Shown here: positions 11,901 to 22,946 of the stretch, one piece after another
Layout of the letters: each line of letters starts with the position of its first letter
How positions within the stretch are numbered: position 1 is the stretch's first letter
Assembly: GCA_010279815.1 (NCBI GenBank)
Contig: QEOQ01000348.1
Location: forward strand, 220,396-284,395
Length of the DNA: 64,000 bases
From: Brachionus plicatilis
Lineage: Eukaryota; Rotifera; Eurotatoria; Ploima; Brachionidae
Direction: 5' to 3'
The notes under the pieces: model-generated
What the model saw: only the letters and a program-made list of their open reading frames with translations
Databases searched by the model: none
What the model was told of the DNA's origin: nothing
Program-made: the position numbers and the translations under genes

Positions 11901-13354
11901 ACAAGTCAGATGATAATTGAAATTAAATTTTGCATCTTATCACTTTTTTTTTTCTTTTGATAATTATTTCTCTAATGAATTCAAAAGTAAAAAAATAATT
12001 ATTTTAATTGATATACGCATTTGATGACCTTGGAAACAGCCATACTAAATAAATTAATTTGATGCTTTACTTTTGTTGGTGGTGGTGGTGACGAAGACTA
12101 TGCGAATAGAGAACTAACTTGGTTCACTCTAGGCGTCGTCGATTGATGACGATGATAAAAGATACTCAAACTATGAAAATAATTTATTATTATTTTTAAG
12201 AGAGAATATTAATAAAAAATCAATAAAAGCATAGCAGGAAACAAAAAAGAAACGTAAAGCCAATATATTATTGATTAAGACTTGGCGAGTGTTCAAATAA
12301 TAAAAAAAAAAACTATTAAAAAAATATTAAATTTTTAAATTTTTTTAAAGATTAAAAAAACCATGTTGTCATGGAAAATCTACTTGATTAACAAAAAAGC
12401 TTAAGTATTAACATTATTAACTATGTTTAGAGAATATTATGGTTACAAAGAACTTAATTGGCTTCAGATTGAGTAATCGAGTTATTTACCAACTTATCTT
12501 TTTGTTGATTTAAACAATTAACTCGTCGGGCGCTTCTGAGTGTATGTTTACCTACTTCATTTAATGCTGTATGTAGCCGCTCTCCTCAATTTTCACTCAA
12601 TTCCATTATTTATTGATTTTTTTCCTAATCCATCTTTGTTCTCTCTCTCTCTCTTTGTGTTGCTCGCTAATGTTTCTTTTTTTTTTCTATAATTTAACAA
12701 TCATTTGATAAATCAATTCCGACAATTATGTAGAATTTTGATTATTGAGTAAGATTAAAAATATTATTTGCTCTAAATATAAACTTGCATTGAGAGAGAG
12801 AGAGAGAAAGAGGGGAAAAAACTTTTTATTACTCAAAATAACCTAAACTGTTAAATTTTTTTATTGTTAGAAATTTTTCAAAATTAAATGGATCAGTTTG
12901 AGCTTCAGAATATAAAATAGAATGCATCAATGAAATAAAATCTTTAATTAACAATTTCCTCTTGCTTCTTTTGAACAGAATAATTTGCTTTTTTTTCCTT
13001 TATTTTAGAAAAATTTAACACAAACCGAGCGATCTCGATTTGCCACAGAATTGATTAGAAAAAAGGCACACAACTTAAAAGATAGATTTGAAAAGAAAAA
13101 TTAATTAAATTTTTTTTATTATTAAATTATGTGACATGACAAAATGAATAAAAATTTTTAAAAGATTTTTATTTTTGAGAAAATTAATAAAAATTAAATT
13201 TTGAATAAGATGTGTTTATTTTAATTTTTGGTAAATACACACTACTATGGTGATTATACAAGGAAAAATAGTTGTGACCAAATTGAGTTTCTTTTAAAAA
13301 TTTTTTAGAAGAATTTGAAAAACTTGAATAAATATTTAAATCAATTAAAAAAGA

Positions 13355-13426
13355 GGGCCTGACCGGGGATCGAACCCGGAACCTCTCGCACCCAAAGCGA
13401 GAATCATACCACTAGACCATCAGGCC
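13355..13426 (-). tRNA. tRNA-Pro (UGG anticodon), pair 1 minus-strand copy
   Basis: 72-nt cloverleaf: acceptor GGCCTGA/TCAGGCC with discriminator C, anticodon stem CTCGC/GCGAG enclosing TTTGGGT (anticodon TGG), and T arm CCGGG-TTCGATC-CCCGG. An oligo-T run follows on the minus strand, a Pol III terminator. It is divergent from an identical gene 227 bp away. Confidence 0.97.
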
Positions 13427-13653
13427 ATGCTTGTCTTTTGAAAATTTTTTCAATTTATTAGGAAAAAATATAATTTTTTTGCTCCTTTCCTTAGGTTAAT
13501 TAAATAAATTGAATTTTTTGTGCCATAATTTCAATAATAAACTGCTTCGTTACTTGCTTGATAATGCTTAAAATTAATCAATATTTAATAAAAAATTATT
13601 TTCGGTCTAAGAGTAATTATTAATTTTTGTTGTTGTTTAGAAAATAAAAGCAA

Positions 13654-13725
13654 GGCCTGATGGTCTAGTGGTATGATTCTCGCTTTGGGTGCGAGAGGTT
13701 CCGGGTTCGATCCCCGGTCAGGCCC
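13654..13725 (+). tRNA. tRNA-Pro (UGG anticodon), pair 1 plus-strand copy
   Basis: Same 72-nt sequence as the minus-strand copy at 13355-13426, with the TTTGGGT anticodon loop. It is followed within a few bases by TTATTTTT, a Pol III termination signal. The B box GGTTCGATCC is intact. Confidence 0.97.
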
Positions 13726-13965
13726 TTATTTTTAGCTGTTCATAATTTATTTCTTTCTCTTAATGTTTTAAATTTTAAACAAACATGTTGATTGAATCTG
13801 AAATTCCTAAATGATTTGTCAATAATAAAATAATATGACTGTGAACTAAATAGAAAAAATATTCCATTAAAATTTAATAAATCTTAAAAATTTATTAAAC
13901 AAATATTAAATAAAAATTGTTAATCGATAATTAAAAATATATGCACACAATAAAAAAAGCGAATG

Positions 13966-14235
13966 CTATATACCGATTAATTTACTCACACTCTCATATT
14001 TCCAATTGTCCTCCTCGATGTCGTTCAACATCTGCCTCAATTTATCCATTCGGTCTTTGTGGGCTTCTTTGACCGAAATAGAATGCTCATTTTCAGCATG
14101 AACATTTGCCAAAGCCTTCTCAGCAATGTCCAATTTTGACAACAAACTATTTGCTAGGACAATCGAGTGCTCGTCGGTAGACCCACTGCCTGGTGTTTGA
14201 AACAATGCTTTGCGCGAGTTATTAATCCTTGCCAT
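13966..14235 (-). CDS. ANAPC16: ANAPC16-like anaphase-promoting complex subunit
   Basis: 89 aa, single exon. The N-terminal SRKALFQTPGSG resembles the RKALFTYPKGAG of vertebrate APC16. The C-terminal block DRMDKLRQMLNDIEEDNWKY plus ...LIG matches the RMEKL..LVEELEADEWRF...LLGF pattern of that family, and the helical middle is compatible. APC16 is a small accessory subunit of the APC/C ubiquitin ligase that drives mitotic exit. The protein is shorter than vertebrate APC16 (about 110 aa). It lies head to tail about 180 bp downstream of CLP1 on the same strand. Assignment is from remembered family motifs, so it is probable rather than certain. Confidence 0.65.
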   Translation of the reverse strand: MARINNSRKALFQTPGSGSTDEHSIVLANSLLSKLDIAEKALANVHAENEHSISVKEAHKDRMDKLRQMLNDIEEDNWKYESVSKLIGI

Positions 14236-14411
14236 TTCTTTTAAATTTTAGATAAAAAAAAATACAAAAAAAAATAAACTCAAAAACAGATATCAACCCA
14301 TTTTTTATAAATAATAATAAAGTTAATAAGATTTTTTTTTCTAAATTTATTTAAAAAAATTTACATTAAACTCAAAGTAAATGACAAAAAAAAATCCATT
14401 TTTAATCTTGT

Positions 14412-15990
14412 CTACTTCAGATCTACAAACTGAATTTCGCTGGCTAGCAAAATGTTATTTGGTAGAGGTTTAGGCTGCGGCGATAGAACTGTAAAAGTTC
14501 CTCTCTCCTGGTCTACCTTGGTACTAAAGGAACAAAATTTTAAAATTGGTTGCCATGGAAACGAGTAAAAAATTACACAACTAAAAATCCAGCTACATTC
14601 GTCTCAATAATATTTGAAGTATCAGTTTCATCTTCAGCATAGCTTACCGCTAATAAATGATTGACCAAATTAGAAGCTGCACAGCGAAAAAAATAAAAAA
14701 AAAATTAAATAAAATTTTTTTTTCAAATTTTTTATTTGTACATACATGGTGTGGTGGCAAAAATTTTTGTTGAATTGTCCTCCATTTTCATTCCCATGGG
14801 TAGCAAATGATCGGGCAATTGAGGCGTTCCAATCTTGTATATTTTAACTTCATTGAAGCCGATCTCTATACTGTGTGGGTACAAAGGCTTTTGAGCAGTG
14901 CCATAAAAATACTCACTTATTTTCAAATTTTTGCTTTGAGTTTTTACATCAAGAGATTTTTGCACAACGCCCCCTGACTTGGGCAATGACAAAATTTTGA
15001 TATAATCACTCAAATCTCTTTTAAGCTCAACTCTTAATCTTTCTTGGTCAAGTACCAAAATAACACTAACCTCAAACTCATTGGCCGCATGAAAAAGACT
15101 CTTAAGTCCTTCATCTTTGATCCATCCGGACGTGTTTATGATAACACCACTATACAAACTGTTGCTTATCAATTCAGAGCGCAGACTAATGGCATCTCGT
15201 AGAGATGTAATCAATCTCCGGTAGAGAACTGGGTTGTCACTGGGGCTCTTGTAGCCGAAATTATAAGTTATTTGAGAGTCTGTGCTGAAGCCCTCATCGA
15301 CCAGCGCTGTTCTTTCGACCACCAAAGCACTAAGAGTTCCTGGCAAAGATATTGAATTTTGGTTTACATCTAAATCAACAAAAATAGGAAAATGTCCAGA
15401 TCTGGCAGCCCAGTTGAGCAACATTCGACATAGAGTAGTCTTGCCGACATCGTCAGGACCCACTACCATGACTCTTGGACCCGCTGTTTTAGTCTCCTCT
15501 GCTTTTACTCTAAGCTGTTCCAGAGCCGTGTGTATATTGACATAGTAAACCATCGGTGTCTCTTTGGCAACATAAGCATCTTCTAAATTTCCTGTCATTT
15601 TAATTGGGGTTAAGGTTAATAAAATTTATTGATAAAAAATAAATTTTTTTTTTCTATTTTCTAAAAGGATATTGTAAGTGTACAGCCGTGCCAAGTAAAT
15701 ACGGCAAATTTGCCACCATTTTGAAAGGTGTACTCTTTATTTTTAGATAATTCGGTACCGAATATTTCGGCAAAACCAGATTTGAGCTAAATTTAATAAT
15801 TTAAGGTAAATGAGTGACAACACTTGATTGTTTTGACAGTACCTGGATGGTGCATTTGCCTGTTGTTTCGATTCGAAGCTCGCTCAGTGGATCAATAGTA
15901 AAGTCTTGCTGATAATTTATTGTTTAGATGAAGGCGATAAATAACTGGTTTAAGATAGCCTACCGTTCTGAGCTTTTCAGATTTATCCAT
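14412..15990 (-). CDS. CLP1: CLP1 polyribonucleotide 5'-hydroxyl kinase (mRNA 3'-end and tRNA splicing factor)
   Basis: RNA 5'-OH kinase and subunit of pre-mRNA cleavage factor II and the tRNA-splicing endonuclease complex; nuclear. Six exons: 15990-15964, 15908-15843, 15786-15673, 15598-14746, 14676-14577 and 14523-14412. Together they give 423 aa, against about 425 in human. N-terminal domain: [20 protein letters not shown] and FTWHGCT. The P-loop is [14 protein letters not shown] (Walker A), followed by [26 protein letters not shown] and LPKSGGVV. C-terminal domain: [20 protein letters not shown] and LPNNILL...FVDLK. Intron 3 (15599-15672) carries a perfect U12-type donor and branch site; see its own entry. 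All other junctions are GT-AG and phases agree. Starting only at the ATG of exon 4 would remove the conserved N-terminal domain, so I chose 15990. Confidence 0.96.
15599..15672 (-). other. U12-type (minor spliceosome) AT- intron in CLP1
   Basis: Read on the minus strand, the intron starts ATATCCTTTT, the U12 donor consensus. It contains CCTTAAC near its end, the U12 branch-site consensus. There is no GT donor that keeps the frame. In-frame joining to ATG ACA GGA gives an AT-AA intron of 74 nt with the branch A 11 nt from the 3' end. The resulting peptide ([16 protein letters not shown]) has exactly the spacing of human CLP1. The usual AC terminus five bases further would shift the frame. Confidence 0.8.
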
Positions 15991-18901
15991 TTTATTTTTT
16001 TTTAAATTGCTTTTTAAAATAATTTTTAATATATTCAATATATTTGCATATGTATCATTTATTTTTAGCACATTATTAAATTAACTTTTGAATTTTTAAG
16101 ATTTAATCTAGTGATTTTTTATGTCTAAAATTGAATGATAAATTTTTTTAAAGAAAGTCATAGTGGGACATTTAAAACATTGCTAAAAGCTATTCAAATT
16201 TATTTTTATTCCATACAAAAATAGATTTTTTTTTCTTAACAAATTGCAATAATAAAATAATTCAAGTGAATTTAGTAGAAAAATTGCACTCTATAAGAAT
16301 TTTGTAAATTCGACATTGATGAATTATAAATTATTATTATTATTTATTCATGCAATTTATTATAACAAGTAATTTTAAAAAAAATTATCAGATTATTTAT
16401 AAATTTATATTAAATTTTTATTCTTTGAAGTTGAAAATTACACAATCAGCTAAATATATTAGTTCTTTTATTTCTATGTGTACATTATATTTTTTTTTTG
16501 GTCATTGCCAATTTTTTTTAACAATTTGAAATTTAATTTAATGAATGGTGAGAATCTGATTGAACCAGCATCAAAAACAGCAAATGGTGAAAAAACATTT
16601 GGATTTTTTATGCAATACTGATGAATAGCTTTGCGATCAAGAGATCAATGTTGAAGTTCGCAAAAATCAAGCATTCAATATTCAATAATATCAACTTGAT
16701 ATTTACAGATTTTGTAAAAAAAATTCAAAAAATTTAACTAAAATATTTCAATTCTTTAATTTTTTAAATGATTTTATAAACAACTTTGTTTTTATATTGT
16801 AAAAGATTTTAAAATCAAATAAAAGAAGTGTTGATCGGTCTTTTATTACAATGGCTCTAGCCTGTTGATTAACCTTGAAATTAAAAAAAATTGTCTTGAA
16901 AAAGAGGATGCTTTTTTAGGGTCTGAATCTTTTTCAATAGACAATGAGCCAAGATCAGCCAAAAAATAAGAAAAATCCATCATGTCTAATTAATAAACAA
17001 AGATGATATTGAAAAAAAAGAGGTTTAAGTTGTCCAAATGAATTCACTAGAAAGAATTAAATCTTTTTAATAAAAAAATTTAATAGTTTCCTCTTCTGAC
17101 TTTTCGATTTGGCATATTTAATAAAATAAATTTTTTCTTTTATTTATAATTATAGTTCATTTTTGTAATAATCAGTTAGGAGTTTGCTAGAATTGTTATT
17201 TAAAAATAATGGCTTTAAAAAGAATGTGCCAAATCCTCGGGATTTTTTTATTTCTAACAATTATTAACAATTAAAATATATAGGTATTTTTTTAAAATTA
17301 GATTACATTTTTAATATTTTTTTAATTTATTAAATAAATAGATAATTAAGCTACAAACACGTTTTCATGGTTTTCCAGAATAAAATAACAACTTGTGTCA
17401 AGTCCAAACAAATTCACAATACACAAATAGAAAGCGCAAAAGCAAAAAATAATTGTGAAACCGGTTTTTCAAAAATTTTTATTTCAAAAAACTTGGATTT
17501 TCTTTTGGAGAATTTTTTTTAATATTTTAATTTTATTTTTTAAATAAAAGAATTTAATTTTTGTAACGAAAATTTTTTTGTTTTTGATTGTTTTTGAATG
17601 TTTTTGAATGTTTTTGATTTGTGAGACAGCAAACTTAATCAAACAAAATTATTTATTCTTTAAATTATTCATTTCATTAACAAAAAAAGTCTACAAATAA
17701 ATAAAATTTATCAAAATGATAACCATAATTATCTAGTTATATTATTTAAGACAAAAATTGAAATTAAAATCTTATGGTTTTGGGCCATAAATTAATGAAA
17801 TAAATGGGATTCAGAAAGGATTTTTTATTAATTTTCAGTGTTTTAGCCTTTTAAATATATTTTATAATTAATAATAAATTTGGTCTTATGTTTAGTTCGT
17901 TTAGTTTATTTGCGCCAATAAAGACAAAATCTAGACAACAAAGACAATTGAAAACTTTTTAAAAAAATTTGTTAAGTGTTCAAAATTTATGTTCAATTCT
18001 TTTTGAATCAAATTTCACAAAAACCTTCAAAGAATTAATATTTACTATTTGAACCAAATTTATTCAAGCTATAAACTCTAACAAGATGACTAGACAAAAC
18101 TCTTCAAAGCCACCTATAAATATTATAATGAAAATGCCGCATTATTTTTTTATCCTGGAAATCAAAATCTTTGTCATGTGAATAAAACATTTTATTCGAA
18201 TCCATTTTTTTTTAAATTTGATTTTTAGGGATTTTTTCAGAATTAAAATATCAAGTTAAACCATATTGAATATTATTTTTTAAATGATAAAATTAAAAAT
18301 TTAGATGTTTTTGTTTAAAATTAGAATAGTTCACAGACAAAATGAAAAATTTTGAGATCTTTAAAATTTAACTTAAAAAAATAATTACTTTTATTTTTTA
18401 GAAAAAATTTCTAATTTTAAACAAAATAATTTTTAGTTTCTTTTTTACATTTCTTTTATCATTCTCAAACTCCACGGTCAGAAAACTGCATTCAAAAATT
18501 TTATTATCCTTCTTTCATTTATTCTTGAAGTTAGTTAGAAGAAGCCGCTGACTTGCCACTCATGAAAAAAATTCAACAAACAAGCTTGTTTATATTTTCA
18601 CAAAGAATGACGTAATAAAATATAAATATTAAAAATAAATTGTTGGTTTAGAGAAAAAATTTTTTATCAACAAAAAATTTGCATGCCAGTCTTTTTTCTA
18701 TGGAAAATTTGTTCATTTAATTCTGTACATTACCAACTTTTTTTTTTAAATATTACATAACAAAAATGATTATTATTCCAAAAGTTCAGTTCATAAAATG
18801 TGTAATTTAGAAATTAAAATCCTTAATCAGCTCTAAATATTTTTATCATATTTCTTGTCTCAAAATTTTCAATTTTAACACCAATCTTTTAACTTGAATA
18901 G
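15991..18901. other. 2.9-kb AT-rich intergenic region, no gene seen
   Basis: A divergent promoter region between CLP1 (-) and the ABHD4-like gene (+). I see only A/T-rich low-complexity sequence. A short repeat ctagcctgttgattaacc at about 16856 is shared with about 9227. A decayed array of a tttttgaatg-like unit lies near 17580-17620. No frame looks coding. Confidence 0.6.
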
Positions 18902-20263
18902 ATGACAGATAACTTGTTTAAAGCAGATGGTGGTCCCAAACTGACCAGGATAGAAACATTCCCACTTGAATTCACCATCGATACGACCAATGATCCTAAA
19001 GAAACAACAGAACCTGGAGCTGAGCAAGCTCCTACTGAAATAGTCTCTGTCACCACAACTGGCCAAAGCTCTACAAACAATTTAATTGTTTCATCGTAAA
19101 ATTAATTTAAAATCTAAAAAAAAAATTAATTTTAAACCTAGAACTGATTACTCGTGGAACCCTTGGAACTGGTTTTTGGCCAACTTAAATCTAATCGAAA
19201 CCATAGAGACAAATATGTTCAAGTGTGTAAAGTCATCGTTGGAACGCTACCATGTAAATATTCGCAACAACAGTCTAAAAATTTGGACTGTCAGTGCCAA
19301 TACAGAGTCAAAAAATATTCCTATTGTTCTAGTGCATGGTTTTTGCGGTGGTATTGCCATGTGGATACCGAACATAGACTATTTGAGTGAATCAAGGCCT
19401 TTGTATGCTTTTGACTTGCTAGGCTTTGGTCGTAGTTCTAGGCCTAATTTTAGCTCAGACCCGATTGTAGCCGAGACCCAATTTGTAGAGTCGATTGAAG
19501 ACTGGCGCAAAGAGATGAAAATTGAACAATTTATTTTGCTTGGACATAGCTTTGGTGGTTATGTGTCCACAGCGTATTCAATCAAGTATCCGCAGCGAGT
19601 CCGCGCTTTGATTTTGGCTGATCCGTGGGGTTTTCCGGACAAGCCAGCCACCAAGGCCGACGTTCAAATGCCCATGTGGATTAGAGTAGTAGCCAAGGCA
19701 AGCCAATACTTTGGACCATTGTCAGTGCTCAGAGTGACTGGTACATTTGGTGTTCGTGTTCTAAAGCATCTGAGGCCCGATTTTAGGAGAAAATATGTTA
19801 ATTTGTTAGAAGATCCAGATGCCATTTATGACTACATTTACCATGCGAACAGATTTCATCCGAGTGGTGAGGCCGGCTTCAGAGCCATTGCCGAATATTT
19901 TGGTTATGCAAAAAATCCAATGATTCACCGAATTGACAAGGTAAGCGACAATATTCCCATTTGGTTCATTTATGGAAGTAGATCTTGGGTAGACAGTGAG
20001 CCTGGCTTTGCTTCAATAAGTCTAAGACAAAATTCAGTCTCTACTTCAGTCAAGGTATGTTTAAAAATTAAATTATTTAAAAAAAAAGAAAAAAAATTTT
20101 TTTTAATTTTTTTTATTAAAAGCTAATAACAGGCGCTGGTCATCATGTATACGCAGATAAGCCCAATGAATTCAATGAATATGTCAAGTATATATTTGAA
20201 TTGATTGATGAGTTTGATATGAGAGAGGGCTCGGACTCAGATGCCGTCCAAATTGAACAATAG
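18902..20263 (+). CDS. ABHD4: ABHD4/ABHD5-family alpha/beta hydrolase, ABHD4-like with intact serine nucleophile
   Basis: Lipid hydrolase of the ABHD4/ABHD5 (lyso-N-acylphosphatidylethanolamine lipase / CGI-58) group. Three exons: 18902-19095, 19142-20054 and 20123-20263 (introns of 46 and 68 bp, phases consistent), 415 aa. The conserved core starts near residue 66 with DYSWNPWNWF. It then shows VLVHGFCGG (oxyanion region), AFDLLGFGRSSRP, nucleophile elbow LGHSFGGYVSTAYS, DPWGFP, and catalytic His in GAGHHVYADKP. The elbow carries Ser, as in ABHD4; vertebrate ABHD5 has Asn there and is inactive. The first exon adds about 65 Thr/Glu-rich residues absent from vertebrate relatives; these could be a poorly conserved leader. 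Lies upstream of the second tRNA pair. Confidence 0.9.
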
Positions 20264-20644
20264 AGAGAGATTTTTTTCTTAATTTTATATTCCGGTGTTT
20301 TTTTTTTCTTCTTTAATTAAATTGTTTATATCACATTTAGTTGAGTCACGTTGATTGGCCATCAAAGTGACTTGTCTGAGGCTATTTTCTATTCATTTAA
20401 ATTTTATCTAATTAATAAAATATTTTATAGTTATTAATTATTAAGAAAACTTGCTTTTTAAATAAAATATTTTTATTTATATTTTTGATAAAGTTGCGTT
20501 TATCTTTTTAATACACACTACTATGGTGATGATGCAAGTAAAAAAAAATTCTGACCAAATTAAGTTTTTAAAATTAATCAAAAATTAATTTAGAGGAATT
20601 TGAAAAAAATTTGTATAAAAATTTAATTTAAAGCAAAAAAAAAA

Positions 20645-20716
20645 GGGCCTGACCGGGGATCGAACCCGGAACCTCTCGCACCCAAAGCGAGAATCATACC
20701 ACTAGACCATCAGGCC
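20645..20716 (-). tRNA. tRNA-Pro (UGG anticodon), pair 2 minus-strand copy
   Basis: Identical 72-nt tRNA to those at 13355-13426 and 13654-13725, with an oligo-T run at its 3' side. The upstream flank (actactatggtgatgatgca...gaccaaatt, 20515-20560) resembles the flank of pair 1 (13240-13285), indicating a duplicated segment rather than independent genes. Confidence 0.97.
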
Positions 20717-20824
20717 ATATATTTCAAATTACTTATAAATAAAATAAATCTTTTTTATTTGATCTATGATAATAATTAGTTGTTTCAAATAATATTTGAA
20801 AAATAAATTTGTTTGTTTTTATAA

Positions 20825-20896
20825 GGCCTGATGGTCTAGTGGTATGATTCTCGCTTTGGGTGCGAGAGGTTCCGGGTTCGATCCCCGGTTAGGCCC
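20825..20896 (+). tRNA. tRNA-Pro (UGG anticodon), pair 2 plus-strand copy with G-U wobble
   Basis: As the other three tRNA-Pro genes, but the 3' acceptor strand reads TTAGGCC instead of TCAGGCC. This turns the sixth acceptor pair G-C into a G-U wobble. The TTTTTT terminator follows directly. Likely still functional. Confidence 0.95.
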
Positions 20897-21077
20897 TTTT
20901 TTCTCAGAACTAGATATGTTCAACAGTTCACAAAATGTTATCAGAAAAAATCCTCAACTTGAAGAAAAAATTGTTTAATTTTTTCTTCGAGCTTATATTT
21001 AGATTAAAAAAAAACAATTTAATTTATTTTGTTTGTTTGAATAATTTTAAATTGATTAATCTTCATTTTATTAAGAA

Positions 21078-22213
21078 ATGATCCTAAAACGATACTTTAG
21101 AAGTTCAGCAATAGCTTATGGAAAAACTCTATCACCTGATCCAAAATTACCAAAAAAAACCAAAAAGGACACACTTTCAATAGTATTGTTTTCTTAACTT
21201 ATGAAAAAAATATTTTAAAAATTAGAAAAAAAAAGTCACAATTTTTTATTGATCACAAGACAACTAGAGTCAAAGGCGGGAACGGGGGAGATGGTCTAGT
21301 TTCATTTATGCATTTGAAAGGCAATGAATTTGCTGGACCAGATGGTGGGGATGGTGGCAACGGAGGCCATGTCATATTCAAAATAGAACCAGGCCTAAAA
21401 TCACTGAACAAAATTCAAAGTATTTACGAGGCAGAGAATGGTGAAGAGGGTCGATCATTTCACATGAAAGGAAAGAGTGGTCAGCACTTGGTCATCAAAG
21501 TTCCCGTCGGTACAATTTTTAAATCAGACAATGGCCACATAATTGAAGAACTAAATGAAAAAAAAACCATGTTCGTGTCAGCTAGAGGTGGTGCAGGAGG
21601 AAAAGGCAATCATTATTATTTGTCCAACGATAACAAGCACCCAACACAGTTTGAGTCCGGTCACAAAGGGGAACAATTTGCCTATGACTTGGAACTTAAA
21701 TTAATAGCTGATGCGGCATTAATTGGCTACCCCAATGTCGGAAAATCTTCACTACTAAATGCACTTACCAGAGCTAGAGCCAAAATTGGCGACTATTCTT
21801 TCACTACTTTGCATCCACATGTCGGTGTAGTTGAATACGAGGACTTTAAACAAATATCAATCGCCGACCTACCCGGCATCTTGCCTGATTTAACTCGCGG
21901 TCTAGGAACCAAATATTTACACCATTTGGAAAAATGTAAAATTTTGATATTTGTCATTGATTTATCTTTAAATCCGGAGCAGCAATTCAAAGACATGACT
22001 CGGGTGTTGGACATTTTTGACTCTAGTTTACTGCAGAAAAAGCCTAAAATTGTTATAGGACACAAAATTGATAACCAAGTATCCAAAGATAACTTTGCTC
22101 TACTGAAAGAAAAAATTCAGCTACCAATTGTACCAATGTCGGCCCAGAAGAAAATAAATTTAAGTAAATTTTTAAAAATTTTACGCCATGTATATGATAA
22201 ATATGGAAATTAA
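21078..22213 (+). CDS. MTG2: MTG2/GTPBP5, mitochondrial Obg-family GTPase
   Basis: GTPase needed for late assembly of the mitochondrial large ribosomal subunit. About 360 aa in two exons: 21078-21182 and about 21236-22213. The 3' splice site is ambiguous; ag/TCACAA keeps phase 0. The N-terminus (MILKRYFRSSAIAYGKTL) is basic and amphipathic, as in a mitochondrial presequence. The glycine-rich Obg domain is VKGGNGGDG...GPDGGDGGNGGHV and ARGGAGGKGN. G domain: G1 GYPNVGKSS, switch FTTLHPHVG, G3 DLPG, G5 MSAQ. The G4 motif reads HKID rather than the usual NKxD. The rest of the fold is intact and ends shortly after LRHVYDKYG. Sits 180 bp downstream of a tRNA-Pro. Confidence 0.95.
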
Positions 22214-22445
22214 ATTTTATTTATGTCCTTAAAAAAAATATTATCCTAATAAAGTGTTCAATTAAAAAATGTATTTTAAAAGGGCATTTTTAAAAAAAAA
22301 AAAGAAAATATTCCAATTAATGGACAATACAGTTAGTCTGTTATCAAACATTCGAACTGTAACAAACTGATTAAAATTATTGGTATAAATTCAAAAAATA
22401 TTTTTCCATAAAAATATATACCATCTTGCAAAAAAATAAAAAAAA

Positions 22446-22946
22446 ATGTATAAAAAAAATTTAAACTTGGGAAATTGTTCTCTATTGCTTGATATCTTAA
22501 AGTCTCCATTGCCTACCAGTCCCGTAATTTTGGACTTTTCTTATATGAAAAAAGAGACAAGGCGCCCGGTCCCTTCTGAGTTCTATTTGTACCCGAGTAA
22601 CCAAGATACTGGTTATTCCAATCAGCCTCAGTCTCTTACTTTGCCAGTCAAGAGAAAATTAAATTCAATAGAAGAAAATGACGAGATTCAAAACCGCTCG
22701 GAAAAAAGAAGAATCATTTCTTCTTCTACCACTGTAGAACAGTCGTCCAGCGCTGTTTCCTACTCGACTTCATCAGCTTCAGCCACATCCAATCCAACTT
22801 ATGCCACAATGAACAATATTCCATCAAATAGTTACGAATACATAACATTTTGCTTCAACAATAATCAATCTTTCTTTCAACCAGCCACTGAATTTGACAA
22901 CTTTTATTTTTCAACCCAAAATTTTGATAATGTTTTGTATGATTGA
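22446..22946 (+). CDS. Uncharacterised Ser/Asn-rich protein, 166 aa
   Basis: Single open frame starting MYKKNLNLGN and ending in an aromatic/Asn-rich tail (NFYFSTQNFDNVLYD). It contains a basic stretch VKRKLN...EKRRII that could be a nuclear localisation signal, then a Ser/Thr-rich low-complexity segment. There is no signal peptide, membrane helix or family motif I recognise. Base composition is clearly less AT-rich than the flanks and the frame is sustained for 500 bp, so a real gene is likely. It sits between MTG2 and PEX19 on the same strand. A short nuclear regulatory protein is a guess from composition only. Confidence 0.6.
   Translation: MYKKNLNLGNCSLLLDILKSPLPTSPVILDFSYMKKETRRPVPSEFYLYPSNQDTGYSNQPQSLTLPVKRKLNSIEENDEIQNRSEKRRIISSSTTVEQSSSAVSYSTSSASATSNPTYATMNNIPSNSYEYITFCFNNNQSFFQPATEFDNFYFSTQNFDNVLYD

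Larger units (their letters stand above)
6812..13354. other. 6.5-kb region between GRK2 and the first tRNA pair: no supported gene
   Basis: Contains AG, GT and CT microsatellites, an aagaac trinucleotide-like stretch near 7700-7730, and a decayed MITE at 8816-8960. A short sequence ctagcctgttgattaacc at about 9227 recurs near 16856. Somewhat GC-richer, promoter-like patches occur at 12070-12170 and 12520-12600. Minus-strand frames at 7323-7649, 9113-9358 and 10539-10730 are short and match no family I know. GRK2 5' UTR and promoter must lie just above 6811, but I cannot point to elements. Confidence 0.6.
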
